A DNA stretch of 64,000 nucleotides, taken from NCBI RefSeq assembly GCF_018401815.1, contig NZ_JAGYKG010000001.1, positions 372,001 to 436,000 on the forward strand, written 5' to 3'. Position 1 is the stretch's first letter. Each line of letters begins with the position of its first letter. The notes below the pieces were generated by a model, which had not been told where the DNA came from, did not search any database, and saw nothing but the letters and a program-made list of their open reading frames with translations. The translations under genes and the position numbers were made by a program. This document shows positions 41,402 through 49,098 of the stretch, piece after piece. The DNA comes from Nonlabens sp. GTDB lineage: Bacteria; Bacteroidota; Bacteroidia; Flavobacteriales; Flavobacteriaceae.

Positions 41402-42652
41402 TTACTCAAATCGCATCGCCTTTACAGGGCTGATTTTACTGACGATCAGGGTAGGGATAATTAAAGCGATTAAACACACTACAAAAGTTCCTAAATTCAA
41501 GGCGATCACGTGCCACCACGAGATATAAACTGGCATCTCGGTCACATGGTAAGACTGAGGATCTAAGGTCAACGGACTGAAATAGAATTGGATTCCTATC
41601 AAACCTAAACCGATGACATTTCCTATGACGAGTCCTTTAAACACCAGGTTCATGGCGTTATAAAGGAAGATTTTACGCACCGTCCAATTAGAAGCCCCTA
41701 AAGACTTGAGAACCCCTATCATGTTGGTACGATCCAAAATAAGCACTAGTAATGCCGTAATCATATTGATGATTCCTACGATAAGTATGATGCCTATTAT
41801 TCCAAAAATATTTCCATCTAATAATGCCAACCATTGAAAAATTGCTGGTAGTTCTTGTTCAATGGTTCTTGCATTTAATTCAGACGGCGTATTCAATTGG
41901 ATGGCCCTTCCTACTTCGGTAAGTCGGTCAAAATCTTTGATAAATAGTTCAAACTTTCCTATCTGGTCAGCATCCCATTTATTGATGCGTTGTATATTTC
42001 TGATATCTCCTATGATAAATTTAGAATCGTATTCTTCTAGCCCGCTATCATAAATTCCTGAAACTCTAAAAGCTCTTCCTATTGGCTCTTGACCATTAGC
42101 TTTCATAAAATAAGTTGGTGCCTTGTCCCCTACTTTTAATTGTAGGCGAGCAGCAATATCATCAGAAATAAGAATATCAAATGAGGTTTGCTCCTGAGCC
42201 ACGTCTGGCAATTTACCTTCCACTAAAAAGTCTTGTAAATAGTTCCAATCGTAATCACTTCCCACTCCTTTGAGAATGATCCCCTCAAAATCGGTCGAAG
42301 TACGTATCATCCCGCCTTTTGTAGCTACGCCTTGAATATGGGTAACTTCTGGTACTGCCGTAAAATCTGGATAAAAATCTTGATGGCTAGAGATGGGTTT
42401 TATACTGGTAATGGAGTTATTGCGGTCAAAAAAAGACACGTTTACATGACCATTGAAGGCACTGACCTTCTCTTTTATCTTTTTTTGCAGGCCCACGCCA
42501 GTGGCAATAGCGATTAGCATCACAATAATTCCTATTGCAATTGCAGCCACTGCAATTTTTATAATCGGCGCACTTACGCTATTTTTATAACTTGTACTAC
42601 TTTGTACCCTTTTAGCAATGAAATACTCTAGATTCACTTTTTTTGATTCCAT
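41402..42652 (-). CDS. LolC/E-FtsX family ABC permease
   Basis: Lipoprotein-release-type permease: N-terminal TM (IIKIAVAAIAIGIIVMLIAI), a large MacB-like periplasmic domain, then three C-terminal TMs with LVLILDRTNMIGVLKSLGAS and SPVKAMRFE. About 416 residues. The ATG at 42652 (or GTG 42637, VNLEYFIAKRV) fits the family; the ATG at 42730 is too far upstream. Either start lies inside the 5' end of the divergent NamZ gene. Confidence 0.85.
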   Translation of the reverse strand: MESKKVNLEYFIAKRVQSSTSYKNSVSAPIIKIAVAAIAIGIIVMLIAIATGVGLQKKIKEKVSAFNGHVNVSFFDRNNSITSIKPISSHQDFYPDFTAVPEVTHIQGVATKGGMIRTSTDFEGIILKGVGSDYDWNYLQDFLVEGKLPDVAQEQTSFDILISDDIAARLQLKVGDKAPTYFMKANGQEPIGRAFRVSGIYDSGLEEYDSKFIIGDIRNIQRINKWDADQIGKFELFIKDFDRLTEVGRAIQLNTPSELNARTIEQELPAIFQWLALLDGNIFGIIGIILIVGIINMITALLVLILDRTNMIGVLKSLGASNWTVRKIFLYNAMNLVFKGLVIGNVIGLGLIGIQFYFSPLTLDPQSYHVTEMPVYISWWHVIALNLGTFVVCLIALIIPTLIVSKISPVKAMRFE

Positions 42653-43940
42653 ATTCAAATATACCATAATCGCTTTGGTTGTAGGAATGACTTCCTGTAA
42701 TTCTAAAACCAATGGCAACAATACACCCACTTCTCCTAAAGAAGAAAAAATTGTTCTTGAAAAATTCCAAGGTCAAAGGCTTCTCGTAGAAACAAATGAT
42801 AACGAACCTATTCCGGCGGCTTATCTATTGGGAGAGTGGATTGGAAAACTCAAAGGAAAAAGAGTTGCCTTAGTGGGAAACCAAACTAGTGTCGTAAAAA
42901 CTGGAGATACCGTTATTTCTAAAGAATGGGATACTAGAAATAAAGTGCGTTACTCACATCTAGTCGACACCTTACTGGCTCATGGAATAGACATCAAACG
43001 TGTTTTTGCTCCAGAGCACGGTTTTAGAGGCACTGCTGATGCTGGAGCCAGCATCAAAGATGGAGTAGATGAACGAACAGGCATACCTATCATTTCTCTT
43101 TATGGCGACAACAAAAAACCGTTTAAAGAACAACTAGAAGATATAGACCTTGTCTTATTTGATATTCAAGATGTGGGTGCTAGATTCTACACCTATATTT
43201 CTACCCTACATTATGTCATGGAAGCATGCGCCGCTTACGACCGAAAACTCCTCATTTTGGACCGTCCTAACCCTAACGGTCATTACATCGATGGACCTAT
43301 ATTAGAAAAAAAACACCAAAGCTTTGTAGGCATGCACCCGGTCCCTGTGGTACACGGTATGACTATAGGAGAATATGCGATGATGATTAATGGTGAACAA
43401 TGGCTGGACAAGCAGTTACAAGCTGAGTTAGAAATTATCAAGTGCACGAATTATACCCATGCTACTCCCTACAGCATTCCTATCCAACCATCTCCTAATT
43501 TACCTAATGATCAAGCGATCAACCTGTATCCTAGCCTTTGCTTTTTTGAAGGAACTGAAGTAAGTGTGGGACGAGGTACAGAAATGCAATTTCAGGTGTA
43601 TGGATCTCCATCCTTAGCAAAATATACTGACTTTGCCTTTACTCCGACACCTAATGAAGGTTCTAAAAGACCTCCATTTAACGGGAAGAAATGCTTTGGA
43701 GTAGATCTTAGAGGTTATAAAAAACTAGATCATTTAGAGTTGGAATTTTTAGTAGACGCTTTCGCGAAAGCGCCATCAAAACAAAACTTCTTCAATCCCT
43801 TTTTTACCAAACTTGCCGGAACAACGCTCTTACAAGCTCAGATCGAAAAAGGCATGAGCGCACAAGAAATTGCAGCCACATGGGAAAAAGGACTGGAAAA
43901 CTATCAAAAAATTAGATCAAAATACATGCTCTATAAATAA
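42618..43940 (+). CDS. NamZ-type exo-beta-N-acetylmuramidase (DUF1343), lipoprotein
   Basis: Releases terminal MurNAc from peptidoglycan fragments (GH171). Signal peptide with lipobox VVGMTSC. Family blocks are KGKRVALVGNQTSVV, VFAPEHGFRGTADAGA, LVLFDIQDVGARFYTYIST, LDRPNPNGHYIDGP, PSPNLPNDQAINLYPSLCFF and SVGRGTEMQFQVYGSP. 440 residues. The signal peptide needs the ATG at 42618, which forces a 35-base antisense overlap with the permease start. Palindrome copy 14 encodes DAFAKAPSK. Confidence 0.9.
   Translation: MKYSRFTFFDSIFKYTIIALVVGMTSCNSKTNGNNTPTSPKEEKIVLEKFQGQRLLVETNDNEPIPAAYLLGEWIGKLKGKRVALVGNQTSVVKTGDTVISKEWDTRNKVRYSHLVDTLLAHGIDIKRVFAPEHGFRGTADAGASIKDGVDERTGIPIISLYGDNKKPFKEQLEDIDLVLFDIQDVGARFYTYISTLHYVMEACAAYDRKLLILDRPNPNGHYIDGPILEKKHQSFVGMHPVPVVHGMTIGEYAMMINGEQWLDKQLQAELEIIKCTNYTHATPYSIPIQPSPNLPNDQAINLYPSLCFFEGTEVSVGRGTEMQFQVYGSPSLAKYTDFAFTPTPNEGSKRPPFNGKKCFGVDLRGYKKLDHLELEFLVDAFAKAPSKQNFFNPFFTKLAGTTLLQAQIEKGMSAQEIAATWEKGLENYQKIRSKYMLYK
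43757..43772. repeat. Iterated palindrome copy 14 (in CDS, AFAKA)
   Basis: Exact 16-mer inside the NamZ gene. Confidence 0.95.
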
Positions 43941-43979
43941 CTCAAATCCCAAGGGCGACGGTACTTGGTGATCAAAAAT

Positions 43980-44015
43980 AAAATAGCCTGAATGTTTTCA
44001 TATTCAGGCTATTTT
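43980..44015. terminator. Bidirectional terminator between namZ and obg
   Basis: A 14-bp stem AAAATAGCCTGAAT / ATTCAGGCTATTTT with an 8-base loop, between two convergent genes. Confidence 0.9.
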
Positions 44016-44036
44016 ATTAGTTCCTACGACAAATGC

Positions 44037-45044
44037 TTACTCATTCAGCATTTCCCATAAACGATCTTTCAATTCCATCAAATTGATCTGAGAGATAGAA
44101 GAAATAAACATATAAGGTGCCCCATTAAAAGCCCCTTCTTCATCTAGTCCTTCCCGCATTTGACCGATCAATTCTTCATCCAGCATATCGCATTTAGAAA
44201 TCACTACAAATCGCTCTTTATCCAGCATTTCTGGATTGTATTTTCTCAATTCGTTGACCAAAATATCATATTCAGCACTGATGTCATCAGAATCTGCTGG
44301 TACGAGAAATAACAGGGTAGAGTTACGTTCTATGTGCCTTAAAAAGCGGTGTCCTATTCCTTTGCCTTCGGCAGCTCCTTCTATAATTCCAGGAATATCT
44401 GCAATAACAAAACTTTTAAAGTCACGGTATTCTACAATTCCTAGATTAGGCTTAAGCGTTGTGAACTCATAGTTAGCAATCTTAGGTTTTGCTGAGGTAA
44501 GTACCGACAATAAGGTTGATTTTCCAGCATTAGGAAATCCTACCAGACCTACGTCAGCCAAGATCTTAAGCTCAAAAGTCACGTCCAGGGCAGTCCCATC
44601 CATCCCAGTTTGTGCATAACGTGGTGTTTGTCTCGTAGACGATTTAAAGTGCCAGTTACCACGACCCCCTTTACCCCCTTCACAGATGATAAATTCTTCT
44701 CCATCTTCTAAAATCTCATGTACAATTTGACCGGTCTCCGTATCCTTAATGACCGTTCCTAAAGGAAGTTCGATCAAGACATCTTCTCCATCCAATCCCG
44801 TCCTTCGTTGCTTTGCCCCATTTCCTCCTTGAGCTGCTTTAAAGTGTCGTTTGTATTTAAAATGGTAAAGGGTCCAAAGGTTTTTATTTCCTTTTAGGAT
44901 AATATGACCACCGCGACCACCATCACCACCATCTGGACCCCCTTTCTCTACATATTTTTCTCTATGCAAGTGGGTACTTCCTTTACCGCCACGACCAGAT
45001 TCTACAGTTACTTTTGTATAATCAACAAAATTTCCTTCAGTCAT
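44037..45044 (-). CDS. obg: GTPase Obg
   Basis: Essential GTPase linked to 50S ribosome assembly. The Obg fold comes first ([18 protein letters not shown], with [12 protein letters not shown]), then the G domain: G1 [10 protein letters not shown]3 DIPGIIEG, G4 SKCD. 335 residues. It lacks the extra C-terminal OCT domain of longer Obg proteins, as is usual in Bacteroidota. Confidence 0.95.
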   Translation of the reverse strand: MTEGNFVDYTKVTVESGRGGKGSTHLHREKYVEKGGPDGGDGGRGGHIILKGNKNLWTLYHFKYKRHFKAAQGGNGAKQRRTGLDGEDVLIELPLGTVIKDTETGQIVHEILEDGEEFIICEGGKGGRGNWHFKSSTRQTPRYAQTGMDGTALDVTFELKILADVGLVGFPNAGKSTLLSVLTSAKPKIANYEFTTLKPNLGIVEYRDFKSFVIADIPGIIEGAAEGKGIGHRFLRHIERNSTLLFLVPADSDDISAEYDILVNELRKYNPEMLDKERFVVISKCDMLDEELIGQMREGLDEEGAFNGAPYMFISSISQINLMELKDRLWEMLNE

Positions 45045-45190
45045 AATTCCATTTTCAGTTGTCTGTTAGCCTTTCTTTGTTAACCGCTAACAGTCATTTT
45101 TACTATTTAAAATAATCTTCTGCCCTAAGCCTTCTTGACGTAGCTTGCGCTCCAATCTGTTGAGTGCTAGAGCTCCTATTTTAATTTTAA

Positions 45191-45236
45191 GTTCAAGTTC
45201 AAGTTCAAGTTCGAGTTCGAGTTCGAGTTCAGGTTC
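45191..45236. repeat. GTTCAA/GTTCGA hexamer tract, 7.7 copies
   Basis: gttcaa x3, gttcga x3, gttcag, gttc. It touches the stop codon of hpt-adk, so on the mRNA it is a run of GAACTC/GAACTT right after translation ends. It is the longest of a family (9819, 25932, 46531). Confidence 0.9.
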
Positions 45237-46340
45237 TTAAAGCTTATCAAACTCTACGCTTAAACGCTCTGTGATGGCGTCCATATCTCCTACTCCATCA
45301 ACACCATAATACTTATCTTGTGCTGCGTAATACTCTTTTAGAGGGGCTGTTTGTTTGTAATAAACTGCAATGCGATCTTTAATCACTCCTTCGTTGGCAT
45401 CATCTGGGCGGCCACTTTCTTTACCTCTTTCTAACAAACGCTCTACAAGAACCTCATCAGCCACTTCTAAGGCTACCATTCCGTCGATTTTCTCATTTTT
45501 TGAGGCTAATAATTGGTCCAAGGCTATTGCTTGGGCTTCTGTTCTTGGAAAACCATCAAAAATAAACCCCGCAGCATCTGATGTTTTTTCTACCTCAGCG
45601 TTGAGCATTTTAATGGTCACTTCATCTGGAACTAGATTTCCCTTATCCATAAAGGATTTTGCCAGCTTCCCTAAATCGGTACCATTTTTTATATTGTAAC
45701 GGAACACGTCTCCTGTAGATATGTGAACCAGTCCGTATTTATCTTTTAAACGAGTGGCCTGAGTTCCTTTTCCTGCACCCGGAGGACCGAATAAAACGAT
45801 GTTTTTCATGCGTTGTGTTTGTACGTAAAGTTCGGGCAAATTGCGCCCTAAATTATTATAATCCATGCCGTATCCAACGACAAATTTGTTTTCAATATTC
45901 TTTCCTACATAATCGATTTTCAACTCGCGATCATATACCTCAGGCTTAAAAAATAGTGTGGCTATTTTTAGTTCTTGAGGCTGGTGTTGTTGTAGCTTTC
46001 GCGAAAGCGTCTCTACAGTCAAACCAGTGTCTACTATGTCCTCCACGATGACAACGGTCCTCCCTGCAAGATCAATATCCAGCTCGTCACCCAGCTCTAT
46101 AGCACCAGTAGAACTGGTTCCTTCGTAGCTTTTAGCACTTAAAAAGCTCACTTCACAATCCTGATGAAACTTGCGAGTAAGGTCTGCCAAAACCATATAA
46201 CTCCCGTTCAGAATCCCTAAAAAAACAGGGTTTTTACCTGCAAAATCTCTATTGAGCTGGTAGGCGAGGTTATCAACGGCAGCAGCTATTTCCTGTGCAC
46301 TCAAAAAGGGTTTAAAATAAAGATCGTGGATCTTAATCAC
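45237..46340 (-). CDS. Fused hypoxanthine phosphoribosyltransferase - adenylate kinase
   Basis: One frame encodes two purine enzymes. Residues 1-175 are HPRT: FLGILNGSYMVLADL, PRPP loop VVIVEDIVDTGLTVE, and VVGYGMDYNNLGRNLPEL. From residue 178 comes a complete adenylate kinase: MKNIVLFGPPGAGKGTQAT, HISTGDVFR, FDGFPRTEAQA, GRPDD. The GTG start at 46340 (MIKIHDLYFKPFLS) fits HPRT and sits behind a -7 box; the ATG at 46424 does not fit. The internal ATG at 45809 could also give free Adk. Palindrome copy 15 encodes LSRKL. Confidence 0.92.
   Translation of the reverse strand: MIKIHDLYFKPFLSAQEIAAAVDNLAYQLNRDFAGKNPVFLGILNGSYMVLADLTRKFHQDCEVSFLSAKSYEGTSSTGAIELGDELDIDLAGRTVVIVEDIVDTGLTVETLSRKLQQHQPQELKIATLFFKPEVYDRELKIDYVGKNIENKFVVGYGMDYNNLGRNLPELYVQTQRMKNIVLFGPPGAGKGTQATRLKDKYGLVHISTGDVFRYNIKNGTDLGKLAKSFMDKGNLVPDEVTIKMLNAEVEKTSDAAGFIFDGFPRTEAQAIALDQLLASKNEKIDGMVALEVADEVLVERLLERGKESGRPDDANEGVIKDRIAVYYKQTAPLKEYYAAQDKYYGVDGVGDMDAITERLSVEFDKL
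45994..46009. repeat. Iterated palindrome copy 15 (in CDS, LSRK; first base differs)
   Basis: agctttcgcgaaagcg, one mismatch at the first base, inside the HPRT part of hpt-adk, right behind the PRPP loop. Confidence 0.9.
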
Positions 46341-46356
46341 TACAAAGCATTTTTTG

Positions 46357-46364
46357 CAAAGATA
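46357..46364 (-). promoter_or_regulatory. -7 box of hpt-adk
   Basis: TATCTTTG on the minus strand, 16 bases before the GTG start; supports that start over the upstream ATG at 46424. Confidence 0.5.
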
Positions 46365-46530
46365 ATGATTAGTGAACAGTATGACGCAGGTGTTTAAGGC
46401 AGATATCGGCAGCGTTAAATGCATAGCATCCTTATAACAACAAGCTAATTAAAGACTGTAAATAGTCTTATCCTTAAAGGACAAAAAAAACCTTACAAAA
46501 AAGCTATTGACCTGTTACTCCTAACACTTC

Positions 46531-46568
46531 CAATGCGAATTCAAATTCGGGTTCCAATTCAAGTTTCA
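46531..46568. repeat. Degenerate ATTCAA/GGTTCC hexamer tract
   Basis: Imperfect hexamers (aattca, aattcg, ggttcc, aattca) in the divergent region between hpt-adk and purK, just upstream of the purK -7 box. Confidence 0.5.
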
Positions 46569-46584
46569 TTTAAAATTAACCGCT

Positions 46585-46592
46585 TATTTTTG
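46585..46592 (+). promoter_or_regulatory. -7 box abutting the purK start
   Basis: TATTTTTG ends four bases before the purK ATG, which predicts a leaderless or nearly leaderless mRNA. Confidence 0.45.
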
Positions 46593-46596
46593 AAAC

Positions 46597-47745
46597 ATGA
46601 AACAGACACAATTCTCTTCAGATTTTACATTAGGAATTTTAGGCGGTGGTCAATTAGGCAAAATGATGCTGTACACCACCAGAAAGTGGGATATTACTAC
46701 TTACGTCATGGATAAAGACGACAACGCACCAGCATTTCAGGGTTGTGATGTGTATTTTGAAGGAGATCTTATGGAGTATGAAGCCGTTATGGAATTTGGT
46801 GAGCAAGTCGATGTACTGACGCTAGAAATAGAGAATGTAAATGTACAAGCCCTGCAGGATCTCGAAGATAAAGGAATTGCTGTTTCCCCTAGTGCCAAAG
46901 TCCTCAACTTGATCAGAAATAAAGCACGTCAAAAATCCTTTTACCAAGATCAAAATATCCCTACTGCAGCTTTTGAAGTCTATCCAAAACCAAGCCTAGA
47001 TCACGATAGAACCTATCCATTTATCTGGAAAAGTGCGGAAGGTGGTTATGACGGTAAAGGAGTAAAAGTAATAAGAAAAGCAAGTGATTTAAAGGATGTA
47101 CCCCAAGTAGAATGTATCTATGAAGACATGGTAGGTTTTGATCTGGAACTTGCGGTTATCGTTGCCCGTAATGCCCGTGGCGAGATGAAAACCTATCCAG
47201 TAGTAGAAATGGAATTTCATCCCGAAGCCAATCAGGTGGAATACGTCATTTGTCCAGCGCGTATCCATAAGGATATCTCTGATCGAGCAAGAGAACTGGC
47301 ATTACAAGTTTCTGAAGCCTATGAGCATGTAGGCTTACTGGCTGTGGAACTCTTCCTCACCAAGTCTGGCGAACTTCTAGTCAATGAAGTAGCGCCACGA
47401 CCACATAACTCTGGGCATTACAGCATAGAAGGTGCGATTACTGACCAGTTTGAACAACACATCAGGTGTATCTGTAATTTGCCATTAGGCGCTACGGACA
47501 GTAAGCTAGCCAGCGTGATGGTGAATCTCGTAGGAGAAGAAGGGCATACAGGTGATGTGATATACGACGGTTTAGAAGATATTCTCGCTTTACCAGGGGT
47601 AACCCCTCATATTTACGGTAAAAAAGAGACCCGACCCTTTAGAAAAATGGGACATGTCACTGTTGTTGCAGAGGACGTGGTCAAAGCACGCGAACTCGCC
47701 GAGATCGTCAAGAGCCGTATAAAGGTAGTAGCCGCGTCTGTTTAA
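46597..47745 (+). CDS. purK: N5-carboxyaminoimidazole ribonucleotide synthase
   Basis: ATP-grasp enzyme of purine synthesis that carboxylates AIR with bicarbonate. Marks: TLGILGGGQLGKMMLYTTRK, VDVLTLEIENVN, KSAEGGYDGKGVKVI and LVNEVAPRPHNSGHYSIEGA. 382 residues, full length. The start is set by the family N-terminus. Confidence 0.95.
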   Translation: MKQTQFSSDFTLGILGGGQLGKMMLYTTRKWDITTYVMDKDDNAPAFQGCDVYFEGDLMEYEAVMEFGEQVDVLTLEIENVNVQALQDLEDKGIAVSPSAKVLNLIRNKARQKSFYQDQNIPTAAFEVYPKPSLDHDRTYPFIWKSAEGGYDGKGVKVIRKASDLKDVPQVECIYEDMVGFDLELAVIVARNARGEMKTYPVVEMEFHPEANQVEYVICPARIHKDISDRARELALQVSEAYEHVGLLAVELFLTKSGELLVNEVAPRPHNSGHYSIEGAITDQFEQHIRCICNLPLGATDSKLASVMVNLVGEEGHTGDVIYDGLEDILALPGVTPHIYGKKETRPFRKMGHVTVVAEDVVKARELAEIVKSRIKVVAASV

Positions 47746-47923
47746 AATGAACTCAACTTATTTGCCACTTTAGTCAACGCATTGCAGTATGCCTGTTTTG
47801 TACCAGAGCGCCTAAATGGAGTTATCACTCATAAAGCAGCTGCACCTTTGTCGTGCCTTCTATGGAAAATTTTAATGAAAAATACTTCTTGTTAATTTGG
47901 TGTATATGAGTGGTGAAAAAGAA

Positions 47924-47953
47924 AAAACCCTTGCTAGTTAAAGAAAGGGTTTT
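47924..47953. terminator. Bidirectional terminator between purK and the phytase gene
   Basis: Stem AAAACCCTT / AAGGGTTTT (9 bp), 12-base loop, between convergent genes. The rest of the 233-base gap shows nothing else. Confidence 0.75.
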
Positions 47954-47978
47954 ATAGGCATCACAAAAATAAAAGGTT

Positions 47979-49016
47979 TTAATCTAAACCGATGCTTCTT
48001 AAATCGTGATAGTAAAATTCTTTAGAATTATTCATGGATACCAACAAACCATTGGGGAATTCTGTTCCCAATGCCGCAGAGGTGGCATCACAACCGTCTG
48101 TTCCCCGAGTACCTAAATTTAATTCTTTTATAAAATCATTTGTCTTCCTGTCAAAAACAGAAAAACTGTTTGCTTGTTGATTGGAAACCACTAAATACCC
48201 TGAATGATCTTGTTGTTTTACGATAGCTATTCCTTCGATATCTCTTTCAAAGTAATCTCCTCCAAAACAACTCAATTCCACATCACCCTTTTCAGGACTC
48301 GCATAATATTTACGAATACAGTTCATCTCATCAGCATAGTAAACAAAACCTAGCTCTTGATCGACAGCTATGGCTTCAATCTCCTTTTTACCGCTAAAAT
48401 GACCAAATTTTCTTACCAAATTGGCTTGTATTCTAGAATTGTTTGCAACTATCTGGTATTGATCTAGATAGTTAAGTTTAGGACCTACTTTTCGGCTTAC
48501 AATGGCATACATTTTATTCGATAATTGATCCTTGTATAACGCAATTCCCATAGGCCTTCTGTTATCACTATCGGTTTCGTATGTAAAAACAGGAAAACCG
48601 CCATTATCTAAAGCCTTCATATCTGGCACAGAAAATAATCGAATTTGATTTTTTTCACGCTCCGTAAACATCATAATATCTGTCAGGGTCGAATCGTTGA
48701 TTTTAAAATCATAAGCAATAGCTACGTTATTAGGGTAGCTTAATCCTGTTAATGATTTTTCAGAAATTATTCTACCCTTTAAATCAAAAGCATAAACCCC
48801 TCCATTATTTGGATCCTTATCGGTACCAAAAACCATACTTTTTTCAGGATTTTGTTGATTCACCCAAATAGCCGGGTCATCTGTATCGTGTGGCGTTTTT
48901 TCTGTTATTACATCTGCTTTTATGGCTGGTAACTTATTGTTATCACAAGACAATATCACTATTGAAAAGAGAAAGATGAGTAATTTTCTTAAGGTTTTTA
49001 GTAACATAAACAGCAA
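47979..49016 (-). CDS. Beta-propeller phytase, lipoprotein
   Basis: Calcium-dependent phosphatase that releases phosphate from phytate, six-bladed propeller, lipid-anchored outside the cytoplasm (lipobox VILSC, Cys24). Family signatures: HDTDDPAIWVN, TDKDPNNGGVYAFDLKG, NNVAIAYDF, RRPMGIALYKD, EIEAIAVDQELGFVYYADE and FERDIEGIAI. 345 residues, complete. ATG at 49016 or, three codons on, at 49007. A TonB receptor gene lies upstream on the same strand, but a terminator separates them. Confidence 0.9.
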   Translation of the reverse strand: MLFMLLKTLRKLLIFLFSIVILSCDNNKLPAIKADVITEKTPHDTDDPAIWVNQQNPEKSMVFGTDKDPNNGGVYAFDLKGRIISEKSLTGLSYPNNVAIAYDFKINDSTLTDIMMFTEREKNQIRLFSVPDMKALDNGGFPVFTYETDSDNRRPMGIALYKDQLSNKMYAIVSRKVGPKLNYLDQYQIVANNSRIQANLVRKFGHFSGKKEIEAIAVDQELGFVYYADEMNCIRKYYASPEKGDVELSCFGGDYFERDIEGIAIVKQQDHSGYLVVSNQQANSFSVFDRKTNDFIKELNLGTRGTDGCDATSAALGTEFPNGLLVSMNNSKEFYYHDLRSIGLD

Positions 49017-49024
49017 TTTTTTGG

Positions 49025-49032
49025 CAAATGTA
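49025..49032 (-). promoter_or_regulatory. -7 box of the phytase gene
   Basis: TACATTTG on the minus strand, eight bases before the ATG. It lets the phytase be transcribed separately from the receptor gene. Confidence 0.4.
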
Positions 49033-49055
49033 AAAGTTAAACCATGTTAATAAAG

Positions 49056-49084
49056 AAACGAGGTGTTGTTGAAACACCTCGTTT
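49056..49084. terminator. Terminator after the TonB receptor gene
   Basis: Stem AAACGAGGTGTT / AACACCTCGTTT (12 bp), 5-base loop, 14 bases after the receptor stop codon. Confidence 0.88.
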
Positions 49085-49098
49085 TAAAAATGGCCTAT

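Noticed and set aside
42653..42730. Upstream ATG for the LolE-like permease
   Set aside because: The added 26 residues are unlike the family; the conserved N-terminus begins at VNLEYF.
46341..46424. Upstream ATG for hpt-adk
   Set aside because: The extra residues do not match HPRT and the -7 box lies downstream of this ATG.
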